Shown here piece by piece: positions 1 to 13,023 of a stretch of DNA of 64,000 nucleotides. Each line of letters starts with the position of its first letter. The stretch's first letter is position 1. The DNA lies in the NCBI RefSeq assembly GCF_003073045.1, contig NC_037593.1, positions 17,908,725 through 17,972,724 on the forward strand. The letters are read 5' to 3'. This DNA is from Pomacea canaliculata. Lineage: Eukaryota; Mollusca; Gastropoda; Architaenioglossa; Ampullariidae. Both the position numbers and the translations under genes were made by a program. Below the pieces are notes generated by a model that ran no database searches, was not told the origin of the DNA, and saw nothing but the letters and a program-made list of their open reading frames with translations.

Positions 1-524
1 TTCTAAAGATACAAACATGATGCGTGAAGTTCAAAAGGTGTATTTTTTCTTGTTTTGCCAAATTATAAGTGCACTTCTGATATCCGTAGAGTTTAAAAAT
101 GATTCGCACACACAATTATATACACGTGCCACCTGTCTGTGTAATGAAGCATGGCGAGGATAACATCTGTAACAAACTACACAACGCTCACGGCCATCTC
201 TGACATCATACTAAACTTAGTGTCTTATTTTAGCATGTCCACGTGGCCCTTTATCAAAAAAGCTGTAACAGTTAATCTGAACTGTGTGTGCTTGCGTGTC
301 AGAGAAGTGAAAAGAGGTCAGAATAAAATGTTTGAGAGTGAATGAGTGAACAAGCGAGCGAACGAGTGAGTGTAGTAGAAAGAAAGACAAAGGAAGGAAG
401 GCAACAAAGAAAGAAAAGATAAAAAAAAAAAAAGAGAAAACGCTTAGAAAGAGTAACAATGAGGACAAAGAAAAGAGAAGCACATTCGAGAAAAAGAAAT
501 GAGACATGTTTGCTCAATTTGCAG
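1..524. other. Intron sequence upstream of the first visible astacin exon
   Basis: This stretch precedes the acceptor at 523-524. Readable frames here are low complexity (purine-rich, with GAAAGA and poly-A runs around 370-440) and contain no signal peptide, so I read it as intron. The branch/acceptor area near 505-524 is pyrimidine-rich. Confidence 0.5.
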
Positions 525-3500
525 AATGGATCTACTAAGGCCACGCTAGGGGAAGCATACGACATTCAGCGGGACCTGGGTGGCATCCCCCGCCACTCTG
601 AGGATGGCAAGAGGCTGAACCCTGATCACATCGCTCGTCGTCTGAAGCAGTCGTTAGGTAGTCTGGCGGTACGGCTGCAGGAACTACAGAAGCTGCATCC
701 AAAGAAAAAGTTCGAGGTGCCGGGAGAAATGTCGGATTCTCTCGCCAAACTAACTCATGTTCACAGGAAAACTACTGAACATGGCATGGAGTCAGGGTCA
801 GATGTCGCCGTAAGTGAATCTCCTTCAGAACGGCCTGTCATCGATACGGATGTAGTGCCAGAAGGCAAAACCTCAATACAAAGAGATGGCGCCACAGTAC
901 TAGAAAAGATGAGTGCAGTAGCAGAAAGCAGGACTTCAGCATCACAACACGGAGACAGAACTCTAGAACACAAAGAATCAGTGCCAGAACATGGCGACAG
1001 AACATTAGACCGCTGGACACATTCTGGTGTCGGTAAGGTCGAACATCCCTTTGAACAAGGATCAGCAAATTCCGATAGGGAGGACCGGAAGGAGAAGATG
1101 CTGAGCATGAAAAACCAAAGTAGTCGACCTCTTATTTCTCAGACCAAAAAAGAAGACATGAAAGTGGAAGTCACCGGCAACGTGTTTCGAGACGATGGCG
1201 AGCAGGGGATTCCTGGGTCACGGCTGCTGTTTCAAGGCGACGTCATGCTGTCTCGCTCTCGCGCCGCTGAACTGATGCACGCGCAGGTGGAAGAGGAGAC
1301 GAGGACGGGTGGACACTCATCGAGAAGGAGGAGATTTAAACGAAAAGTGACCTACCTACCCAGCAAGAGATGGACGCTCCCAATTCCTTACATGTTCGAC
1401 ACATCGGAGAAGTTCAGCCTGAGTACGTATATCACCACATATAGCTTATTTTTCTCAATAACTTTTGATTAAAGGTCTAGGGCGCAAAATGTTATTTCCA
1501 AATATATGGGTAACCCCATCCCTTCCGTTCTCGAGATACACGTGCACAGCTATTATGCATGCAAAAAGGTCAAACTCTCGACCCCATGTTTATCCGCAAA
1601 TACGCTTATAAACATGCGGTTCCTGCTATCCCATTCGTTTTTTAGCAGCATCAAAGTATACATGTACATTCCTGACGACTTGTGTTGCTCTTTCCATGTA
1701 TAGTGGAATTTTCTTGACTCGCCATGCTCATCCCGCTCTCCTTTGTGTCGTGAACTGCTCGAGGGCGTAGGAATAAATTTGTGCAGATGTCAATCTCAAA
1801 GGAAACATGTAAAGAAAAGCCCTAAAGCTGAGTTACTAAGTGTTCAGATTCACTAGACGTTTAAAGATAAGTTCCTCTCAGTAAACACTTTCTTTTCCAC
1901 TAAGACCAAAATGTCGAATTTCGTAATCTGTGCTCTTAGTATTGAATATTGCAGTTCCGTTCTTTATCTACCTGCGAGTTTCTGTGTGTACGACTGTGTG
2001 TGTGTGTGACTTCAGATGAAACTGAAAAGTCCATGGTGCTGAAAGCCATGCGACACTTGGAAGACCTCACCTGCATAACTTTTCGGGAGGTGAACGCTAG
2101 CGACCCACTCAGCCCCATCCTCGATTTCAAGAAGGACCAAGGGTAAGACACGACTGCCTCCAGCACTCAAAATCCTCTGTGTCCCGGGGCTAGAGTCACA
2201 GCAACTACACCTGCTGCAGCTTTGCCTACTACCAGAGTATTACTGTCATTATTACCTCCTCAACCTTTTTTTCATCATTTTACTAACACCGTTGATATTG
2301 CTATTGCAAATTTTCAAACTTGATATACATTTTATTTATGTCAGAGTTTTTCTCTCTTGTTGTCGCTTGATGGTGACCATAAAAGCATCTTTACGGTTTA
2401 AAATGTATAAAAATGAGGTTAGGAAAGGCACATAAATAGGTTTATTGAGTTTATTTGATTGTAACTCTTTGCCAGATGCTGGTCATACGTAGGAAAGGAG
2501 CGAGGACTGCAGCTGCAAGAAGTGTCAACTGGCGAGGGATGCTTTGAGGCGAGTAAATGACCTCACGATTGTTTGAAACGAGGGACAATCCATTTTAAAA
2601 AAAATCCTAGAATTTTGGTTCGTTCCACCGTGATATATTTCTCCAAAACACATTTCCAAGGAATGTTGGGTTAATATCTACAAAAAAAAATTATTATGAT
2701 TTTTAAAATTTTGTAAAGGGTGGCATGATTTTTGTGCAACACTGTATATGCTAATATACCATTGCCCTACTGCGATAATATACCAGTGCGATGATGACAT
2801 TTGTGTATTAGCTTACTTCCTATTACCTAGTAGTAAAGTCAAAATTCTAATGTCTGCTGGATGTTCTCTGTCCACGCGCTTTTAGCTCGGCACGCTGCTC
2901 CATGAACTGGGCCACGCCATCGGATTCTGGCACGAGCATTCGCGACCTGACCGCCAGGGCTTCGTGCGCGTGCACCTGGAGCACGTGCGGAAGGGAGAGG
3001 AGTTTAACTTCAACGTGGAGTCGTGGGGGGAGCTAGACAACCTGGATGTTCCCTACGATGTCAGCTCCATCATGCATTACGGTTCCACGGTCAGTCCCTG
3101 TAGCTCCACCCCAACTCCGCCAGGAAGATCAGAAAACGTTTGTCAGATGTTCAATATCAGAAATATCGTATCAACGTAACATATTGAAAGATCCGATGTA
3201 GGTTACAAGTGATAAACGCGATAATTCTCATACACTGGTGTGTGTGTGTTGCAGTACTTCTCAGAAAACGGCAAGGAGGTTACCATAGAGACGCTGGACG
3301 CCCGCTTGCAGCGTGTGGTGGGCCAACGGCTGGACATGTCGTTCTACGACATCAAGTTGGCAAACATGGCCTACTGCAACGGTAGCTCAGTGTAGTGTTC
3401 AAGATTATCGTATCCCCCAAATCCCTTTTTCTGGGCCCGCACGTTTCGACTACCCACACATTAGCTGGTGTCTTGTCGCTGTGGGTAGGAGGTCTTCACA

Positions 3501-6500
3501 GGAGGTCCAGTTATCTGCCTAATATCGTATCTCTTCATTGGGCGATGTCGTCTTTTTCAGCAGATGTCAAGGATCATCCTGCAGTATCTCTATGGACTGT
3601 ATTCTCTTTTGTAAATCTGCTATCGGGGTCTAAGAGGAGGACACAGACGACATGCTTAAAAACTGATAATAAGTACAAGTAGTTACAGGAATATCGTACA
3701 CATGTTGAGTAAATGTCTCTGTATCCCAACCTACCTGTATTGCGACGATGTGTATCTGTCGATCGATAGATACAGGTATACATACGCACCGTTCGTAGAT
3801 ATACAAGTATTATGTAATACATACATATTTAGTAGATATGTGACGGTGAGCAATTCCAGACAACCCTCGCACTGCGTTCGTGTGTACCTGTATTTACCAA
3901 CACAAATTTGTGAGGCTATATCTGTCATTCCAGGTGTGTGTCAGGGTAGCCCCGTGGGAGAGATGTGCCAGCACGAGGGTTACCCGGACCCCAAGGCGTG
4001 CGACCGATGTCGGTGTCCGGTGGGACTGTCGGGTCGGTACTGCCAACATGCGGCCCCCTATCAAGGTGACTGTCATACATAACGGTGTTTCTGGGTGTAT
4101 CGTGTCCTCCAAACATCGCACCCACGGCCAAAACTCTATTAATCTTAGGTATATTACACTGAGTATAGTTTTAAAAAGTCTTCTGTCAATAAGCAGAGAG
4201 GAGTATCCATTTCTTTATTGAACTCTGCTCTTCAGCATACTCGTCTAACCTTCGAGAATGATCAGGGCAAAGTGAGTGTATTTGAGAGTGTAAACAGCAT
4301 CTTACAATGTAGTATCACAAGTTTGTCTTTAACTCAGTAGCGGGTAATACAATGCTACATTTTCTTTCAACTTGAAATAACCCACCCCCCCCCCCCAAAA
4401 AAAAAAACCCAACAAACAAAAAAACAAACAAACAAAACCACCAACAACAGCAGCAGCAGCAACAACAACAACAACAAAACCACCCCACAACTACAACACC
4501 AAAAATACCAAACATACAAAACTACCAGAATTGTAACACACTCATGTCTCGAGACTTTGAAGACATCATCATCATGGTAGTCTTGGAACACCTGTGTCTT
4601 GTACATTTAAAGATCGTCTGCCATCTACATCACAGATGTTCTTGACATGGACATTTTACTTTGTTTACCCTTATAAATAAGTTTCTTAAAATCTTGTTTT
4701 CGTAGGACCAGTCGTGTGTGGGGGTTCCTTGTTTGTCGATCCTGGACAGAGCCACACGATTTCTTCCCCTTCCTATCCTCGGATGTACCCGGCAAACGTC
4801 ACTTGTTCGTGGCTTATCCAGGTACATTGTCTAGACAAATTGCCAGACCCTTTCTGATGGAGTTCCTGTTGTACACAAATTTACTTTAAACAAAGTAAAA
4901 CATTGATGATTAGTCTTTCAAGTATTTAAATGAATTATACGATCAGACTTTTTGAAGTGTTTCTTTATCTCATGTCCTTGCGAAAGTCCCAGTGAGAGCT
5001 TGAGGTCTCGAGTCTGAGGCTTCATCTCACTCAGGGATGCAGTGAATGTAGCTCAGCATCTACACTGCTGCTTACAATTCTATGCAGACAAAGCCAGGCA
5101 TGCAGCTGGTGCTGACGGTCAGCCCCCAGTCCTTCATGACCCACACGGACTGCTCCCCCTACCCCACGGCTGTCTGCACCGACTACCTGGAGGTCAAGTA
5201 CAACGTCAGCTTCGGCTACACTGGAGCAAGGTCAGCTGACTTTTGTTCAAAACTTTCATCTCTGACTCTTCCGATGGTGTTCCTCCCCTCCTCATCCATC
5301 TGATTGGAAAATTGTGTTGTTTGTTCCAGGTTAATTTGTCTTTACTTACATGAGTGTCTTTGTGTGTGTGTGTGTGTGCGCGCGCTCGCATAAGTATATG
5401 TGTGTCTCTCGGTCCGTTTGTGTCTGATGTTTATGTGTAAATGTATATTTACATACATATGTGTGTAGGTACTGCTGCGGGTTACCACCATCAGCGCCGC
5501 TCCGATCGGCCACAAACGCTCTGTTAGTTCTCTTCCGAACTCGCCAGTCAGGGTCAGGAGGCTTCCAGGCCAGTGTAGCAGCAGGTACTGTGCCTTCATT
5601 TCTTGGTCAAACTTTGTTGGCGGGATGCTGGTAATCTTGTCGTAATCCTCGTAAGAAAATGTGTTTGGTAGAAAACTCAACAATGCCCAACCAAACTCCT
5701 CTCGGTTCGGACGCCAGTTCTCTAACCCATCTATTATCTGCTTGCCGAGGAAGAAGGGATCTTGGTTGGTTTATTTAGTAGGAAAGTGCTTCCACACTGA
5801 GGTGATTTCGCACTTCTGGGGGGGGGGGGAGGAGAGGGAGTGGGGAGGAAAGTGGAATACCCGGAGAAAACCCCCGACGCCCAGCCCTGCGGACAGGTGT
5901 TACATAAGGAGATTGTCCCGAGACGAACTCTGAACCCTTTAATTCTCACTCCAGTAGTGACAAGCGAGTGTTTTAGCCACTACGTCACTACCGGATGCCC
6001 AAAAAACCTTATTCAAGCTTTCGTAAAACATTTCCTGGTTATTGTTAAACCTGAGCATCTTTATTTAGCGGCAGGACAGGAATTCGACTTCTGCAGTGAC
6101 ATTCATGTTCATTTGGTGTTGTTTACTCTCCGTCTCAGAGCCGTGCGGCGGCTGTCACCCGGGTACGACCCCTCAACCTCCGTGCCGGAAGTCTGCGCAG
6201 ACAGAGTGCGTGAAGAAATGGAACAGCAGCCAGTATATCGCCTGCCCCTCCCCCTACCTTGGCACCGATTCAGGAGACTGCAACAAATGGGTGTAAGCAT
6301 GCTAGTGGAATCACTGGCTTTGATGACTGTGTTCAGTAAGTCTTGACTGACTGCTTGACAGTACATCTGTACGCACTGACTGTGAACTGACTGTTGACAC
6401 AGAAAGTGTGAATGCGGGTAGATGCTGCCACAAGGTTTTCTCTGCGACAAGAGTTCAGTGAAGGATAGCTGGGGGTTCAAAAATCAGTTTGTGACATGAA

Positions 6501-7864
6501 GTTATACCAAGTATGACAAAATAACATCCAGGGGATGTGACAGGGAGGTTCGATGAGAGATGACAGAGCCGGTCAATGAGATGGGACAGTGTCAGTGGCC
6601 TGTAAGAGATGACAGGGTGAATTGATGACAAAGTAGTGAGATAGATGTAATGGTGTTATCGGGAGTTGGCATGTGGGTCAGTGAGGTAGCTGGATGTGCT
6701 TTTCAGGACCAAAGAGAAGACTCGTCTTGGAGTCTGCACTTCTGAGGTAGACACGTGCTGCGATGGCTTCCAGGTTGTCGATGGCGTTTGTCGAGGTGAG
6801 TTACCAACAAACTTCAGCATGTGGCTTTTTACAAAATGTGCCAGAAAGCAGCACGCGCATTGTAAATCAAAAGCAACATCAATGAAGTCTTCGACAATGC
6901 ATACATCCGTAAACACACACAGAGACATAAACGCATGCACATACACATATGTAGGATGAGAGAAAAAGGAGAAGGAATGAAGAGTTACTAGCTGAAGAAC
7001 TAGTTTTCCCAGGTCACGTTTGGAGTTGATGAGTGTGGCTGACAGTTAGTCTGCTGCGTTTTCATTCAAGCATTGAAGGGTTACAAGGTCAGAATGTTCT
7101 TTCCTCAATCCACCTATGAACGCTTTCACGAACTTCATCGCAGTTTTTTATTTTCTTTAGCACCCAGCAATATCAGTAATACCAACACCATTGAAGAGTC
7201 GATTGCGATGGCGGTGGCGGACAAGGAAACCACCAGCAACGACATCAACCGCGATGCCGACAGCAGCTGGTCTTCGTGGTCGCCGTGGCAACAGTGCACC
7301 AGGTCTTGTGGCGGATGCGGCACCCAGACGCGAACACGCACCTGTGACAAACCCACCCAGTGTGGGTCAGTACACTGGTTTGTCTGACGTCACGCCATTC
7401 ACCTGGCGCCATTTTAACGATGTACTCTCGTCTGCTGTATTTTAACGTTTTTCTTTGATGACGCACTCAGCACCTTTACTCCTTATGTTAATGATCGTAA
7501 TTTGTTTTGAATTTTTGCAGGGGAAGGTCAACAGATAGTGAAAGTCGCCAGTGCAACACATTCCCATGCCCCAACACTCAACTGTATGTCTGCAGCATCA
7601 CAGATGTGAAGGAATATTTGTGTGGCTGGACTTCTAAGTGCTACCAGTAAGTGGGACTCTATCCGTTGTACACTCACTCGGACTGACCGATCGACAATGT
7701 CTTTAAACAGACATATTTCTTGTTCATTTGATTCAACAGGTGTGGTGGTGGTGATGATGTGTGATTTTGTCTGCAGGCAAGTGAAAAAGTATGCTCGTTG
7801 CTATACCAACTGCTGCCTGGACTTCGTTGAGGTGGAGGGCAAGTGCATCCCCAAGCCCAAGTAA
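525..7864 (+). CDS. Astacin-family zinc metalloprotease with EGF, CUB and TSP1 domains (5' partial)
   Basis: A secreted astacin (M12A) metalloendopeptidase. Coding exons by frame and splice sites: 525-1422, 2016-2142, 2476-2548, 2886-3089, 3255-3381, 3934-4065, 4706-4821, 5088-5230, 5469-5584, 6139-6292, 6707-6795, 7161-7365, 7521-7646, 7777-7864. They sum to 865 codons plus stop with all phases compatible. The first exon starts at an acceptor (AG at 523-524), so the signal-peptide exon is outside the window. Numbering from there: a long prodomain with the aspartate-switch motif FQGD at about 237-240; a furin-like site RRRRFKRK at 267-274; zinc site HELGHAIGFWH at 372-382; Met-turn SIMHY at 427-431; EGF-like module at about 477-520; CUB at about 521-645; Cys-rich linker at 646-727; TSP1 starting SSWSSWSPW near 762; Cys-rich tail. 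All zinc ligands are present. The domain order resembles nematode subfamily V astacins (DPY-31/NAS-36 type), which act on matrix proteins; the substrate here is unknown. A candidate poly(A) signal ATTAAA is at 7928. The intron after 2548 appears to be GC-AG. Confidence 0.9.
4381..4490. repeat. A/C-only low-complexity tract in astacin intron
   Basis: About 100 bases made almost only of A and C: a run of C, a run of A, then AAC/CAACAA and CAG units. It lies in the intron between the EGF exon and the first CUB exon. A tract of very similar make-up occurs at about 53925-54028. Confidence 0.85.
5745..5999 (-). repeat. tRNA-derived SINE in astacin intron
   Basis: Read on the minus strand from about 5999, the sequence begins with a tRNA-like head: an A-box-like TGACGTAGTGG, then GGCTAAAACACTCGC, and a B-box-like GGTTCAGAGTTCG about 50 bases later. 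A GC-rich body follows, which on the plus strand includes GAATACCCGGAGAAAACCC and a poly-G run near 5820. This is the usual layout of a tRNA-derived SINE. It sits in the intron between coding exons ending at 5584 and starting at 6139. Exact ends and target-site duplications were not determined. Confidence 0.6.
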
Positions 7865-10388
7865 CGCCTGGTGATGCGCCACGCCCCAAGACAAGGCCAT
7901 CATCGCTGTACGAGAACTGCCACGTTTATTAAAGTCTGAACCAAAGCAAGATTGCACTGCTTTGGACACTCCTTTAAAATCAACAAAAGCAACATTACAG
8001 CTGGCGATGACTGTTTCCAGGATATGTGATTTTCATCCCGCCTTAAGGAACTTGCAGCGTCGCTAAGGAGACAGCCAAACATTATTATTATTTTACCCTG
8101 AGAAAATGACATCAAACCCGCCTTGTGTTTGGCAGACTTTCCATTATTATTTTATGCTGAGAAATTGATATCTTGTGTTGGCGAGTATTCCATGTATATG
8201 TAATGAGGCTCTTTCTGAATTCTTGCCCTTGGTTGTATACACTGTTATTAGCACAGGGAACTTATAATTCACACATATTTTGGGCTGCTTTTACTGATAC
8301 CGCGATTGGCCTTCAGTTGGTTGCCCCATAGACCTATACAGCTAACGCTGCACCTTATACCAACTGATATAAACAAGAGCAGTCCATATAATGACCCACT
8401 TAAACTAATTAATCAAGTCACAGAGCTGTTTGCGTAAAACAAGTGCAAAATAATTTAACTCAATGTTTTTACCTGACGTGTATATTTTTGTAGCTGTATA
8501 CTGACTTTGAGGTCTGGGCTAGCAGACTCCCATAATAGTCGTGAGCATGACAAGCCTGATATGACTGCAGCAAAACATTAGAAGTGTTGCTGAAACTGGT
8601 GCAGTTATCTCATATGTCTAACATAGACTACAGTCCAAAGTGTAGCATATACTTCTCTTATTGTATACAAGCTCTTTCACTACAGCTTGGGTTTTATTTC
8701 TGTTGACTTTAGGTATTATTTCTAAGATGTGGAATAAAGACAAATACTACTACTACAATCTTCAAAGCGGCAAAAGATAAACAGCTGTTATGAATAGATC
8801 CCTAACCTTTCTTCATCTCTCTCACACGCAGGGTGTTTGATGCTGGGAAAAATGAACACAAAATAAACTACTGGGGTTAAGCTTTCATATCACAAAAAAA
8901 ACGGTTTCTTGATCAAAGAGTTTACCACCAAAATAAGAAAACACCAAAACAAAATGTCTTCAATTTTCTGTGTAAAGTTTAACATTTCAATAACTTGTCT
9001 ATGTTACAAAAGGCAAAAATTAAGTACATTCATTGTAAATACCTTCGTACTCATCAAATATCAGTGTAAATATTGTGACAATTATGTAACTTGTGCAGCA
9101 AGGCAAACACTGTAGAAATCCTGACAAAAACATGTCATGTTCAACTGCGACAAAATAGCAAATAACATTAATAAATCGAACTACCCCATGTACAGGAGAT
9201 TTGTAGGACTTTTTATTTATTGGTTGTGCATTTCTTGTGGTGAATATTTTAATAAATAAATGATTTTTAATACAGTATATATGTGCTGTGTATCTGTTTA
9301 GACACAAATAGGCTGAACTGTAATTCCTTTGCTCTAGTTTGTATCAAACCAAGCAAGTGATCAACGATTAAATACAACTACAACATTATTCTGGTACCTC
9401 AACACAAGAAACCACAAATCATTAAGAAATTACCCTATACACCCACAGTTTGTCAATGTAGTGCAAGCAAACAGAAATGTTTGATTCCATTTGCATCACA
9501 GATGACAATTTTCATAAACAGGTGAAAAAAATTCGTAATAATAATAATAATAAAAGTTTGGCCCTATGCTCCTCGAGGAGTAACAAGGCATAAACTAACT
9601 AAAACTAATAATAAAAGCTGTCTTTTTCATTGATTGCATACTTGAGTCACATTTTCGACAGGCCTTTCTTTAACTTAAAATCAGTTTGCCATTAAATTTA
9701 CCTTAAAGAGAACAATCGAAGGAGAATATGGTTAATCGTATATTAATGTGATTTTATATGGAAGATAAGTAAGTCCAAAGGATTAAAACTTTCCATCAGA
9801 ATGATGCTAAAATTTTGCTCTTTCCAGACACATTATTTGAGTAAATAAACAGTAATGGATTGCAACATCCCCCTATCATCAGCAACATACCAGCTACCTG
9901 AAATCTGGACTGAAAAACCTGCAAGGGTGACTATCTCCAAACAAAATAAGGACCAAATATAAAACAGAAACCTAGCTTTTAGTAAATTTTTGTACTTTAC
10001 AAAGAATAAGAAAATCTCTCTTTTCCGCTGAAATATGCCTCTGACTTTTTATCCTCCCATAGATGTTGTACTAAAATACAACTTTCAAACAAATTTGTTC
10101 AGTCTTATTTTTATCTTTTATCTGCATTAGTTATTATCTTGTGCTGTGCTTTCCTACTGCTCAAACTGCTTAAGAAAATAACCCTTTTGCAGCTGAAATA
10201 TCCCCAGCTATAATTTAAAATGGTTAACAACAGCTAACAATGAGTCAATATTGTACATATATTGTGCATTTAACAACCCCAGACATCACATTTGGTTTGA
10301 GATAAAAGACAGCATATCATAGTTAGAGAAAGAGGCTTCCATTGCACATTTGTGCTAGGAATGTTGAAATACCTAGCGAGAGGAAAGG
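7865..10388. other. Convergent intergenic / 3' UTR region
   Basis: The astacin gene (+) and the CIMIP5-like gene (-) converge here. The stretch is AT-rich, with an AATAAA at 8733-8738 that could end a long astacin 3' UTR. No coding exon was recognised. A short LINE tail fragment lies at 9557-9600, just after an (AAT)n run near 9537. Confidence 0.6.
9557..9600 (+). repeat. 3'-end fragment of an RTE-like LINE
   Basis: A short block containing GGCCCTATGCTCCTCGAGG, followed by AGTAACAAGGCATAAACTAAC. The same block occurs in opposite orientation next to a reverse-transcriptase fragment at about 29080, and in diverged form at about 23690 and 40700. I read it as the 3' end of one LINE family. Confidence 0.5.
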
Positions 10389-12869
10389 TCAATAACAGAC
10401 CATATCAGAGCCCATCTTGCGCCTACGCCTATCGCTGTAAAACTTGAACTCCATGTTCTGCATCATCTTGGCAGGTTCGGTGTTATGACGGCAGCCATAA
10501 TTGCCCGAATTTGTATTTGGTACATTTTCAGAAAAGATGGAGATTTTTTCTGGTAGCTCTTCCTTCTCTACCACGTTTCCCTGCAATAAGAATTTCATTC
10601 AGTTTTTGAGCATAATAGTAGGGTAAAGTTTTTTTCTATTTCCTTGCTTAACAGTTCTTCCAGCCTGTAATTTCTTTTGTTATAGCTAATTTTGTGCTCA
10701 GGACATCTGTCAATAATCTCCCTTCTTTTTTCTGTAAAATTGGCTCCATTAGTTGAACAGTTTATTCTTTCCTCTGAATATGCCAGTAAAGAGACTAGAC
10801 ATAGAGGTTTTTCTCTAAATCTGATCTTCTGAGCTAAAACACTCATATTTTGATACCATACCCATGACACAATATCTTCCGACTTCCAATTTAATTGTTA
10901 AAGGCTAGAAATTTTCTTCTGCATTTATTACCCACTAATTAATTCTGTCTGAGCTATCTACCACATGTTCTCCTTCTCATTCTTCAGGCCTTGTTTTCAT
11001 TTACCCTGTCATAGAAATTTCAGATAGCTCTGAATATAACTACTGAATCACTCCAACCATTGAAAATTAAGAAAAATTTAACCAGTCTCCAGCCACCATG
11101 CTGACAAAAATTAATGGCTACAGAATACCAGCAATCATAACCTACTCTAACCAGAAGGTTTGAAAAAACAGCTCTTACCTTAGAGTCATACTCAGTCAAA
11201 AATGCCCAGTTCTCACTCCTAAACACACAAAAAAAACCATGTTAGAATGTTGCATAAAATTCAAAATTAGTTATTAACTATTTTGATATGCTGATACAAG
11301 AAGCCATTGTCATCCATAGATTTCTGATACTTGCTATTATAAAGCATTAATTACTTGCTAGAACATTCAACAAATGCTTAAAAAGCTTTGTCCGTAAGAT
11401 GACAGTATCTAACACATAAGATTACCAGCAAGCATAAAACCCTGAGCATCCTACATGAACAGATGAAGTATCATGGATCATTAGACTACACACTAAATGG
11501 ATCACCATAAGCTACTAAAGCTATAGCCTATCAATTAGAAATACTGCTATTTAGATATATATCACTAGTTTCTTACTACTCTCTAACCTTAAATCCACAA
11601 AACAGAAACAGAATCAAGTTGGGTTTTATGTCTTAATCAATACTTTCTCTTTTTTACTAGTCACGTGTGTATGTTGTCATTCTCAAAATATGAGTTGCTT
11701 TGACAATAATTATGAAAATACAATCTTTTTATAATGATTTGAAAACACTTTTGAAGATGTTACTTTATATCTTAAATCAAATTGGAGAATATATATGTGA
11801 AAAAGTAGGTTTGCTTTCTACAAGAGAAACAGTAGGATCCATGTTATACCAGTTTTCCAGACAGCGCCGCTCAGATGCTACACTCTGTTTCCAGATCTTA
11901 TCTTGTGTAACAAGATCACAGGCCCTGTATTCTCCTTCATTGTGAGGCTTTGAAGTCTCCGCTGCCAACTGGGCTGCAGTATTTTGTCTCGGAATGCAAT
12001 TATCATGGTAATTGCTGAAACAAAATATGCAGAAAAATGAACACATGCCACATAATAATATGATTCTTTTAATATTACAGCATAATTTAATTGCTGGATT
12101 TTAATGTGTACAAATAGTGAGTTGACTGTTTATATGTGTAATTACACAAGGATATCTGGCACACACAGTCCAGTACAAAAAACACAGACGTTTGATAATA
12201 TAGAAAACTGGCAACAAAAACCTAGATGCACAATTGCATTTACAAACTGGTGAGTCCTTGTTTCGTTTGAAACCTCAGTTCTTAATTCTCAGTATCCACA
12301 AATGATTGAGTTCATTGAATATGGCATGGGTGGTATACTTTCTCTTCCTGGATGGGAGTTACCCTAACCCATACTCACCATCACCATTGTACTTTTCCTT
12401 ACCTCCGAACTTTATCCCACAGTCAAAACCATACCATCTGACCATAAATCTGAACATTGTGTCCCCAGTTTTTGAGTTGTCATCACAACACCATCTCAAA
12501 TTTATATACACACGATAATACAAACGTTGACATAGAAAGAGATGATAATTTAGTACTCAGTTTGAGTGGCCGTAAGAGAGTCCCGAACACTGATATATCC
12601 AACCACGACAGTAGGACAGACGTACAGCATATATACATACAGATCGCTCTCGATCGATCGAGGTCGATATCGGTATTTAGCGAGGACAGTCAAACAACTT
12701 AAAGTAAACTTGCTGAAAAAAATTTTTTTTTGCTACCAAACAAAATTATTTCGGATACTGTAGGGAAATATAATATACTTCATCGCCACGGCTTAGTCAC
12801 ATATATATGATCAAAGTGCTACCTTTTGTTTATGTAGGAAAACAGTAGCCCGCTTGTTTGACGCTGCAT
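10389..12869 (-). CDS. CIMIP5: Ciliary microtubule inner protein 5-like (C2orf50 family)
   Basis: Four coding exons on the minus strand, in transcript order: 12869-12823, 12014-11850, 11218-11179, 10580-10389. The phases fit exactly and give 147 residues. The protein carries QDKIW at 53-57, WSENWAFLTEYDSKGN at 71-86, EELPEKISIFSENVP at 91-105 and a basic end with MEFKFYSDRRRRK at 127-139. From memory this follows human C2orf50 (about 162 aa) block by block: QDxLW, the WxxNWxFLxxYD motif, GN and EELP, FSxxVP, and a basic C-terminus. The family is known from the lumen of axonemal doublet microtubules. The start ATG lies in a 47-base first exon, chosen because its phase-2 donor completes the serine codon at the next exon. 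A CCGCCATCTTGG element lies about 160 bases upstream. No membrane segment or signal peptide is present. Confidence 0.78.
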
Positions 12870-13023
12870 TATTGTCACCAGTGATTGTCACGCGCCTGAT
12901 GCGAAATTTCCTGAAGATCAAAGTTTGTCTGACCCGTGATAACAGACCTTCCTTCTAAATATTCCAGTATCCAAACCAGCCAGCGTTTGCTCCTCGCCAA
13001 AGCTCGACTTGCAGTTCAATCTA

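Noticed and set aside
217-565. Long hydrophobic minus-strand frames at the left end
   Set aside because: They are the complement of purine-rich GAAAGA and poly-A sequence, giving Phe/Leu/Ser runs with no family features.
3736-3790. Palindromic GTATCTGTCGATCGATAGATAC as a regulatory hairpin
   Set aside because: It lies in an astacin intron in a region of TATAC/GATA simple repeats; chance symmetry is likely.
12640-12675. CGATCGATCG palindromes as a regulatory site
   Set aside because: Simple GATC repeats without neighbouring motif support, in an intron of the CIMIP5-like gene.
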